Assembly: GCA_030544215.1 (NCBI GenBank)
Contig: JARZZO010000010.1
Location: 54,477,564 to 54,541,563 of the forward strand
Reading direction: 5' to 3'
Origin: Zantedeschia hybrid cultivar
Taxonomy: Eukaryota; Streptophyta; Magnoliopsida; Alismatales; Araceae
Length of the DNA: 64,000 bases
The notes under the pieces are model-generated. The model did not search any database. It was not told the DNA's origin and was given only the letters and a program-made list of their open reading frames with translations. The translations under genes were made by a program, and so were the position numbers. Positions 49,201-60,395 of this stretch are shown piece after piece (position 1 is the stretch's first letter; each line of letters opens with the position of its first letter).

Positions 49201-52200
49201 GTTAGATATGAAGTTCGGTCGATATCGGGACGATCCAATCGTTGGATTTGAGATTCAGATATTGCCAAAATCTGACCGTTGGATTTAAGATTCAGTCGAT
49301 ACTGCCAAGATTCGACCGTTGGATTTGAGTTTCAGTCGATATCGCCAAGATCCGACTGTTGAATTTAGAATATGGTCGATATCACTAAGATCCGACTGTT
49401 GGATTTGAGATTCGGCAGGATATCGCCAATATCCAATTGTTTGATTTGAGTTTCGGTCAATATCACCAAGATCCGACCGTTGGATTTGAGATTTGGTCGA
49501 TATCGCCAAGATCTGACCATTGGATTTGAGATTTGGTCGATATCGCCAAGATCCGACCGTTGGATTTGAGTTTCAGTCGATATCGCTAAGATCCGACCGT
49601 TGGATTTGAGATTCGGTCGATATCGCCAAGCTTCGACCATTATATTTGAAATCTTGTCGATATCAAGACAATCCGGCCGTTAGATCTGAAGTTCGATCAA
49701 TATCGGGACAATCCGACGATTAGATCTGAAGTTCGATCTATATCGGGACGATCCAACTATTAGATTTGAGATTCGGTCGATATCAGGACAATTAGGCCGT
49801 TAAATTTGGGATTTGGCTGATATCGTTTAGATTCGGCTGTTGGATTTGAAGTTCGATCGATATTGGGACGATCTGATCGTTGGATTTGAAGTTCGGTCGA
49901 TATGAGGACGATCCGACCATTGGATCGAATAGATATGATGTGATCGTCCAATTGATGGAACTAGATTAGGGTCACGATGGATAACACCCATGGAATGCCG
50001 AATCGGCCGATTCCGGCCGATCCCGGCCGATTCTAGCCGATCCGATCCCGATTCGGATCGGGATCGGCGGGTCCCGATTTGGGGACCCGATCTAATCCGG
50101 AATTCCTTGAGCACACCATGATCGACATGATTAAGTCATTTGATCGATGCGTCCAGTTGTGAGTGACTTAATCGATGTGATTAAGTCGTTATATCAGTAA
50201 ATTCGTGTTTAATCATGTGTGATTAACACCTATGACACGAAATTTTAATGACATGATTTAAGAACACATGACTTGACAACATCTGTTAATAATGTGTCAT
50301 ATTGACCAATTATATGTTAATGGGCCTTATGTCACACTAACATAAATGTGACACGTAATTTAATAATATGTCACATTAATAGGTTATATGATTTTATCTC
50401 ACCTTAATGTAAATGTGACATATGATCAAATGACATATGTTTTTAATAACATATGTGATTTAATAACATATGTATTTTAATAACATATGTTAATGCAGTA
50501 ATGTGTTAATGGACTTTATGTCACATTAACATAATTGAACCATTGGATTGAATTACACCCTCTGGATGTGATCTTTATATATGATTAATCATGTATGACC
50601 ATCACAATTAAGATTATATGGTCATAGTGTTTGTCATGTCATGTTAATATGTTATTATGTTACAATGAACATATAACATAACATATTAAGACACATGCTA
50701 GGAAAGATAAAACTTAAACCCAAACTAAAAAGAAGAGAGAGGGCTAAAGCCTATCACTCTCAGAGAAAAGAGTCCTTACCACAATGAACTCTTAACCTTG
50801 CCCCTTCTTCGCTTGGCCTTGAATGAGGACCCCTTGGGGGTATTTATAGCCTCCCATGGAGGCTATTAGAAGCCTAGAGACTCACCCTCATCGGGTAGAG
50901 GTTACATTTATTCCCGCGCTAAGTACAAGTCCTACCCTTATCGGGTGGAGGTTATATTTATTTCCGCGCACAAAATTTAAGTGTAAGTCCTACCCTCATC
51001 GGGTGGAGGTTACATTTATTCCCACGCATAAAATTTAAGTGAGAGTCATACCCTCACTGGGCTGCAGTTAAGATTCTCTTTCACCCTCACCAGTTAAGAG
51101 GCTTCCATGCACCCTTACTGGGCTGCAAGTTATTATGAAGAATTACTCATGGTAAAAAAAAAAAAAAGTTTCAAGTTCTTACTCTCACTTGGTTAGGGTT
51201 CCTATAGGGGCGGGGGACACCTAGTGAGGGTGAAGATTCCTCCACTCTCACCTTTTTCAATAACAATAACAATAATAATAATAAAAAAATCTACTCTCTA
51301 TTTTCCTTTTTTTTTTTTTTCTCCCAACTGTCCTAGGACAGTGGGAGGAGGAGGTGAGGGCACAAGTCCCAACCCACCCTCACCGGGTGGGACTTCTCCA
51401 CCCGGTGAGGGTGGGAAGTCCACCCACTGGTGAACTCTTCCCACCCTCACCAGGTGGACTTTTCCCGCTCGGTGAGGGTGGGAAGTCCACCAGCAGGTGG
51501 ACTCTTCCCACCGCAGTTGTGGTGGGCTTTCCCCACCCGATGAGGGTGGGAAGTCTCTCTCTACATATATTCCTCTCTTTTTTTCCTTTTTTTTTTTTTC
51601 TTTCTTTTCTTTGGTAGAAATAGAAGGGCTGGGCCCCTTCTCTTCTTGCTCCTGTTGCCACTGTTTGACGTGCTGCTCTTGCTACTACTTTACTTTTTCT
51701 TTTTTTTGTTTCAACAGTGGCCAAGCTACATTAAGAGGCCTGGCTGCATAGTGGCATTACCCTATGAATACCTTGTGTTGAAACAATTTTTTTTTTCTTT
51801 TGGGAAAGAAACCTTATATTGATACAGTAAAACTATTAACCCCCTTAGTTGCTGTTCGTTATTGTTCCGTCCATGGTTAAGCTTGACCAACCTGGTAAAA
51901 CCATTGTTGTGGAAATGACAAATATACCCGCTTAAAAGTCTGATGGGAATAAGTTCATGGTCACAGCTGTTCAGAGCTGCAGTAGACCTGAGGGCAAGGA
52001 ATTCCGGATCGGATCGGGTCCCCGAATCGGGACCCACCGATCCCGATCCGACCCGGATCGGATCGGCCGAGTCGGCCGATCCAGATGAAGTCTGGCCAGT
52101 CCGACTCGGCCAGATTAAAAAATAATAAAAAATTAAAAAAAATCAGAAAAAATTGTATACATATTATTCAATGAATTTACAATAAAAATGAATGCAATTC

Positions 52201-55200
52201 ATGTACATCCATAAAAAATATACATTAAAGACTTAATTATTAACCCTTAATTAAAGTTAATTATGAGAAATTAGTACTAACAATGAGCAATTAATGCAAA
52301 AAAATGTACAATTAGATTCTAATTTGTTCAATTGAGTGATTGGCACACTCAATTGAACCCTAATTACACTAATTATACAAAAGCCCCAATTTTTAACTCC
52401 TAATTAGGGTTAATTTTGGGGATTTTGTCTAATCAGCATGCTAAATTTTTTTTGAATCTAAATATTAATAGATCTACATAATGTACACAATCATACATCA
52501 CTTCTAATTTTTTGATAATTTTTTTAAAAAAGATCGAAATATACCTAAACTCAGATCCGGATGTGGAAACAAAATCCGACGTCGATGGCGGCAGTGACGG
52601 CGACAACAGCGGCAGCGGTGGCTCCCGGACGGCCGGCTGGCGATGACGGGATGAAAATCCCCTTCTTTCAATCGAGATCTCAAAGAAAAAGAGAGAGAGA
52701 GAGAGGAGAGAGAAGAAGATGGCAGCGGACGGCCGGCTGCTGCGGGGGGGGGGGGTCGGCGGCGAGTGGCAGCGGTGGCCGGGGGAGGGGCTGGGGGAAG
52801 GGCAGCAGCTCCCGATCTCCCCTTAAGGGGGGATCCGGGAGCGCTCGAATCGGACCAAATCGGGTCCGGACCGGCCGAATCGGCCGGTCCATCGGCCGGT
52901 CCGAACCCGATTTGGTCCGATTCTGACCGATTTACACCTTTTTTAAAAAAAAAAAAAAAACGGTGGGGGGGGGGGGAACAGTGAAATCCCCCCCGAATCG
53001 GATCGGAACCCGCCGATTCCGCAATCCATGCCTGAGGGAGGACCACCATTTTCTCCTATACGTTCATCTTCCTCGGCGAGTGATGCAAAAGATCGAAACT
53101 GAAGCGCAATAAAGAATGTAGTCTTCAAAGTCATTAATATGTGTCTTTTATTATTTCAAGAGTCTTAAATAAAAAGTGCGGGTCATTAGGTGAATGTTAT
53201 TACGTATTCTTATGAAGTCTTAATTAGGTGTCCCTACGTATTACTAGAGATGTCTTTATTAGGTGACCTTTGGTCTATCTCTTGCTTTCTATTTAAAGGG
53301 ACGTGTACTTCATATTTGAACAATGAAGAATAGAAGTTGTCTAATTTTTGGAATTCTAGTCTTGTTCTTGTAAGATCCTTGAGATGGGAGGGTGAGAAGC
53401 CCCGAGTGAGATGCGCACTCGTCTTAGTCGGGTCGGATTTTGAGGGCCTACGTGAAAGGAGAGTCCTACGATGTGGTAAGGTGAGACGCCTTGGGTGAGA
53501 TGCCCGTTCCGATCGCGTATGTTCTTTAAAATTTTGACTCGTCCCGCATCAAATTTGGTATTAGAGCAAACTTCGATCCTTACCACACTATCATTCCATC
53601 CCGTCTTCATCACTGTTGTCCCGCTACAGTAGCTACCCATCGCCGCCTCCACCACACCCTTCTTCCTCTTCTTTCTTCGTCCTATAACTTTTTTTTTTTC
53701 ACTAGATCAAAAGAAAAAAAAATTGGTTACTGTTCACGGTGAATAGTAACTGTGATTGCTGTTCACGGTGAACAGTAACCGCGTTACTGTTCACGGTGAA
53801 CAGTACCGCCGTACTGTTCACGCGAACAGTACCGCCGTACTGTTCACGCGAACAGTACCACCCCCTCTTTCTTCCTTCTCTCTCCCAGTCTTTACTTTGC
53901 AACTCCAAAAAGGCCACAAAAAAAAAGAAGCGGGAGAGAGGAAAAACCTTCCGCCGGCAACCCCAATGGCCGACACCGCCGCCAACAACTCTGCTGTCTA
54001 CATCCGCGTCACCACTATCCTATTCTTCTGCTGTGAGGACCTAGAGAGAGTGGTTTTGAGAAATCCTTGAGAGAGAGAAGCCCTGAGATTGGATAGGTGA
54101 GATGCCCCGAGTGAGATGTTCGGTACTTCTCTCGTATTTTCTCGCACTTTCTTTTCTGTCCCGCACCATCACCACTCTATTCTTCCAGTTCACTGCTCTC
54201 TAAACAGTCCGTGAGGACCATTTACCTGATGTTTGATGAAATGCCGCAGTGAGCCGGCGTTGCCTGCGCGCCCTGCGTGCTGGCCTGCATGCTGTCAAGC
54301 GTACCTTGCAGCCTCGTACATTGCCCAACGTGCCACTCAGTGTGCCACTGTGTTTGCGCACTGCCATAGCTGCAGTACTTGTACGTCACCTCCAACAACA
54401 TTTTAAACTCGAGGACGAGTTTTCTCCTACCGGAAGAGAATTGATGGGAATAAGTTCATGGTCACAGCTGTTCAGAGCTGTAGCAGACCCGAAGGAGGAC
54501 CACCATTTTCTCCTATACGTTCATCTTCCTTGGCGAGCGATGCAAAGATTGACATTGAAGCGCAATAAAGAATGTGGTCTTTAAAGTCATTAATAGGTGT
54601 CTTTTATTATTTCAAGAGTCTTAAATAAAAAGTGCGGGTCATTAGGTGAATGTCACTACGTATTCTTATGAAGTCTTAATTAGGTGTCCCTACGTATTAC
54701 TAGAGATGTCTTTATTAGGTGACCTTTGGTCTACCTCTTGCTTTCTATTTAAAGGGACATGTACTTCACATTTGAACAATGAAGAATAGAAGAAGTTATC
54801 TAATTTTTGGAATTCTAGCCTTGTTCTTGTAAGATCCTTGAGATGGGGAGGGTGAAAAGCCCCGAGTGAGATGTGCACTCGTCTTGGTTGGGTCGGATTT
54901 TGAAGGCCTATGTGAAAGGAGAGCCCTGCGATTGGATAATCCATGCTAAAGTGAACCTCATGAGGACACCATTAGCGAAGTTTTTTTATTTTATTTTTTT
55001 GGGGTGGGGGGTGGGGGGAAGAGGCCCTGTCTACCCTAGTGCCACCACCATCCATTCTTCTTCTCCCTTCCTCTTCTTTTGTTTCCTTGATCTGCGAGCC
55101 CTACTTCCTTTCTTCTTCCTTTGTTTCCCTTCTTTTTCCTTTTTAAAATCCTGCAGGGGAATCAAGATCTTATGGCCTGCTACATTGGGGACTATGCCCT

Positions 55201-58200
55201 TTAGAGTGCGGGGCCATCACCCAGGCCCCATTATGGATGGCAGTACCGGTACCGGTACGGGCCTAAAGGGGCCCAAAAAAATTAGAAAAATTCAGAAAAA
55301 AGAAAAATAAAAATATAAAAAATTAGGGAAAAAATATAAACAATTAATTAGATATGTGTTGAGTGCGACAAAGGTGGGTTAAGATAAAGAAGTACACGTA
55401 ACACATACTAAATGACTATTTTCATACAAATTAAACATGAAAAATATTTGCTAATGTACTAAACATTTATAAATAATAAATGTTAACGAAATCAAACGAT
55501 CCTTACCTATGAAAAACATGAGTAAGTATACTAATATGGATAATAACCTGTAGATCCTTCTGATTCATCATCTGGTTGCTGTTGCTGGTATCCATAATAA
55601 GGTTGCATATATTCCCTATATTCACCATAACTAAACAATGATGCAGCCAAGTTATGCATCCCTCTTGGAGTATATGCTTGTTGACTTGATGTAATTGCAA
55701 AATCAGGATGCAAAGAAGCAACTTGAGGATAAGAAGAAGACTCTGACCCATAACTGCTACTGGGTGGATGGAATTGAAAGTCTTCATACTCTACTCGATC
55801 TCCCCAGCTATACATGCCTGCTTCTTGTTGGCCACCTCCATAACCTGATTGCTGTCCATATTGACCTTGTGAACCAGAATCTACTTGGCTTTCATGCTGT
55901 CCTCTTCCAGTCATGGAATGCAGAATCGGCCGATCCCGATCCGGATCGGCCGATTCAGATCGGGATCGGCAGGTCCCGAGTCGGTCGATCCCGGCCGATT
56001 TCGGCCGATCAGATCCCGATTCGGATCGGGATCGGCGGGTCCCGATTCGGGGACCCGATCCGATCCGGAATTCCTTACTTCCAGTGTCATTATGCAAGGA
56101 GAAAGAAGGTGCATACAATCCGCCCCCAGTAGTAGCACCTGCAGCTGCACTAGCATCATCACTAGGAGACTGTGTCCCATCATCATCATCATCATCATCA
56201 TCTTGATCATAATCAACAATTAACTTCCTCTTGACATTACTTGATTTTTTCTTTTGTGATGCCTGTTTTTGCTGACTTTGTTTTCTTTCTAAATCCTTTT
56301 GCAAGTTGACCCGATCCAATAATCCTTTTCCTCGTGGTGTATGCCTCACATAAATTTGCTTCATCTCATCAATCGCAGGATCGTCTCTGGCAGCTAGATT
56401 AGCCATCTAAAGTGTAGATGTACTCCTTCTCAAGAATGATGGTGGCCCAACCATTCTAGGAGTGACTGGCCTACTATCTGATTCTGAGTGTCTAGCAGGC
56501 TCAAACTTAGTATCATATGCAAATAAGGGTACATGTTCAGTCTGACTCTGATGCTCATGTGAAGGAAGATGTGAATTTTCTTTTTGTCTTTTTGAGGTTC
56601 TTAATTCTGGATCTCTAGCAACAGCTCCATCAAGTATGTCCTCTGCCCATTCTGTATCATCTGGATCAAAAACTGGCTGATCGACAGTTGCTCGTATCTC
56701 AACCTAAGTTTGCAAGGAATTAGCATCATCAAATAACTCTTCCACATCAATTTGGCCAACAACATCTTCTGCATGCCCTACAACTCGTTTCTCCTTCAAT
56801 TGTTGTCTCAACCGGATGTTTTTGATCCTCAATCTCATATTGTAATGGCAGTACACCAATTTGTCCAATCGTTCAGCCTTTAATCGGTTACAAATTTTTG
56901 AGTGTATAAGGCTAAACGTGCTCCAATTTCTTTCACATTGGCTTGCCGATGTCGTCTGACTCAAAACCCTCATTGCAACGAAAGCTAAGGGATTATAACA
57001 CCTATCTCTGTTGTACATCATTATCTACCACTCAGCTGTGCTATCAGTAAAAAACAAAAATTATTCATTGTATGTTCTTCTTTCTTATGCACATATGACA
57101 ACAATGTAATCACTAAGTATATCCGGACTTACTTTCTCTACGGCAATTTGCACAGGGTCTTCATTATATGTCTTTAGCCTTAGCCTATAAGCCTCCATCT
57201 ACAAAGATGGAATTAACAATTAATATAATTCATGGATTCTTGAAAATACAAGTAATTGGATATATCTTAAAGTCAATTCTTCATATAAGAGATAAACACC
57301 TGTCTCTCTGCCTCAATTCTATCTTTTATTGTCTTCGACAAGCGTGCAATCACATTTAGTGTGCCTTAGATCACCTCTCCATCAATGTGCACTTGACGAC
57401 TGTACATTACTCGAGGATTTAAAAAATAACCTGCATTTAGGTGGATAATTACTAAATAACAATTTAATAAATAATCTCCCATGTAACAGTATAAGACTTC
57501 ACTTACCAACTGTATGCAAGTCGTGGTGTAATGTGCTTTCTCATCTGACATCAATAAGGTCCCACCACTTCATGTAAGTGTTGAAAAATGCATTCTTGAT
57601 GTGCATCTTAGCAATATCAATTGCCTCGTACAAATATCCTATGTAATTCTTATTATCCCCATCCACCAATTTTAAGACCTGTACAAGAGGTTCCACCAAC
57701 TTCAGATAAGTCTGCACATTACTCCAAAATTTTTTATTCTCTATGATTTTTCCCACTTCTAAATGTTCACATTTAGATTTATTGGAGGTGGTCCGCATAT
57801 ACTCTAAGAACTCCTTATTAAACATAAATCTCTTGATCTCATTCCTGAATTTGTGCAAAGATTTTAAAGAAATAAAATTAGATGCAAATCTTGTAGGCCC
57901 AGCATGGATGAGATCTTGACCCCCAGATGCTTTTTCTCTGAACATGTTCAAGATCTTAGGATGACCATAAATAAATTGGGTAATTTTTTATGCTCTCTTT
58001 ACTGTCTTGCTGACAGTCGGGTCCTTACCAATATCTTCAAGCATCAAGTCCAGACTATGCGCTGCACATAGGACCCAATAAAGGTGTTTGCGCTTGTCCA
58101 TTAACTTCTTCCATGCAACCTTATAACTTGGTTCATTATCAGTGACCACCTGGACAACATTTTCCTCTCCAATTTCTTGCAACATCTGATCCATCAAACC

Positions 58201-60324
58201 AAATAAATATTTGGCGTTCTTTGAATAGTTTGATGCATCAACATATTTTATAAAAACTGTCTCTTCAGTGCAATAAACAAGAAAATTAATCATGGACTTC
58301 TTCGTGGTACCAGTCTAGCCATCGCACATAATTGTGCATCCTCTCTCCTTCCAAATAGCTTTAAAACTTTCAACCCACTGTTGAAGTTCCTCGTATTCTC
58401 CATCAAGTCTACGTCCATATATGTCTCGACGTATGGGGGCTTTCAACCTACGACCATGATCTGTTATTGCGTTAATCATAGGCTGAAAATAAGGAAATTG
58501 AGCAGCACGTGAGGAAACACTTACATGTAAAAATCATTTGCGGATGCTTTTAAAACATGTCCTGCTGCTTCAGTTGACTTTTTTACTCCTCTCATTACTT
58601 GCTTGATTTTTGGATGAGTAGAACTCTGTCTTCTGAAAAGATAACTGTCTATAGGACTCACTTGGCCTCTGGCTTGAGTTGTGCCTCTTGTTGATGGTCC
58701 ATCACTTCTCTTTCGGACTTCGTCTTCTTATTGATGCCACAAACTCTCTCTTCTAGCTGCAGCCATCTCAGGATCTTCATCATCATTATCATCATTAGAG
58801 TCTACAATTTGTTCAGCCCTTTGCCTCTCACGTATAGAAATGCCACTGGCCCCAGTATACATCCCTTTGCCTTTTCTATTATTTCTACCTGAAATATCGT
58901 CTTGAAATTCAACCTCCTCTTCATTCTTTTGCTCCTTTTGTGCTTTCCAGCCACGCAACAATTCACGCATCTCGTTGGTGACTTGTCGGGGACAGACAGT
59001 ACACCTTGTTACCTGTTATGTCTTCCCTGTTAAATGTTCTTTTCCTCGAGTGATTCCACCACCCATCTCTTTGCCACAATATTTACATTTCACTCTCCTC
59101 TTTGCAGTATTAACTAAGGTGATATGGGCCCACCCTGGGTCCTGCTTTTGCTGTTCAGCCATGATCCTACAACAAGAAAGAAAAAAGTAATTAGAAACAA
59201 ATATAAGACCATTTGTCATTATGCTCCTAGTTTAAAATATACAATGAAGCGTAATTAGGTTTTAATTGATGTATAATTTAAATAATTAGACAAAAGTCCT
59301 AATTTTTAAACGCTAATTAGGGTCAAAATTAGGGGTTTTTCCTAATTAACCGTCGATCAACGGAATTCACAGTATGCTCTTAGTTTAAAATATGCAATGA
59401 AGTTTAATTAGACTTCAATTGATGTTTAATTTAAGTAATTAGACAAAAGTCCCAATTTTTAATCGCTAATTAGGGTCAAAATTGGGAGTTTTCCCTAATT
59501 AATCGTTGATCAACGTAATTCACAATATGCTCCTAATTTAAAATATGCAATGAAGCTTAATTAGGCTTTAATTGATGTATAATTTAAGTAATTAGACAAA
59601 AGCTCCAATTTTTGACTGTTAATTAAGGTTAAAATTGGGGGTTTTTCCTAATTAACCGCCGATCAACACAATTCATAGCATGCTCCTAGTTTAAAATATG
59701 CAATGAAGCTTAATTAGGCTTCAATTGATGTTTAATTTAAGTAATTAGGCAAAAGTCTCAATTTTTAACCGCTAATTAGGGTCAAAATTGGGAGTTTTCC
59801 TTAATTAACCGTCGATCAACGCAATTCACAGTATGCTCCTAGTTTAAAATATGCAATGAAGCTTAATTAGGCTTCAATTGATGTTTAATTTAAGTAATTA
59901 GACAAAAGCCCTAATTTTTAACTGCTAATTAAGGTCAAAATTGGGGGTTGTCTATTTTATTAAGAAAATGAACGTAAAAAATCTAAGAATAAGTTAGCAA
60001 CTACAAAATAATCACTAGATTTAAAATATATATCATATCTTTTTTTTTTCCCACCCAAAGCGGTGAAAACGTTTCCGGCAATGGGTGAAAACGTCTCCGG
60101 CGGCGGGTGGCGGCGGTGGCAGGTGGCGGCGGCGTCTCCTTCCCTTCCTTCTCCTCCTTCCCTTCCCCTCCCACTGCCAAAAACGGCCTTCCCCTCTCAC
60201 AGATCTATTTCTGTGAGAGGGGAAAGTGAAACACCCCTTTCACGGGCGTACCGGTTCGGTACCGGTCCGATTTCGGACGTACTGGCCGGTATGCCCGAAA
60301 CCGGACCGGTACTGGCCTGGTATA

Positions 60325-60395
<71 letters not shown>

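Larger units (their letters stand above)
51941..54941 (+). mobile_element. Small non-autonomous LTR retrotransposon (Gypsy-like signals)
   Basis: LTR1 is 51941-53551 (TGATGGGAATAAG ... CCCGCATCA; 567 bp without the 1.04-kb insert at 51995). The primer-binding site TGGTATTAGAGC follows at 53556-53567, one base off the initiator-Met PBS. The internal region is only about 890 bp and has no polyprotein. It ends with CTCGAGGACGAGTTTT and a purine tract GGAAGAGAA before LTR2 (54442), as in Gypsy-type elements. LTR2 matches LTR1 closely but is broken off at about 54941, so no TSD can be read. The segment 54060-54170 resembles an LTR 3' end, pointing to an older rearrangement inside. It is a LARD/TRIM-like derivative. 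Confidence 0.82.

Noticed and set aside
48770..49925. CRISPR-like array of regular repeats
   Set aside because: Units are contiguous without unique spacers, in plant nuclear DNA; it is a minisatellite.
47323..50109. One 2.8-kb GGATCGG element from 47323 to 50109
   Set aside because: The flanks at 47323 and 50110 do not match as TSD, while 49989-50109 has its own two termini and a near-matching 8-bp flank pair; treated as separate elements.
52504..53049. 181-residue minus-strand open frame
   Set aside because: Pro/Ala/Arg low-complexity reading of the GC-rich part and ends of a GGATCGG element.
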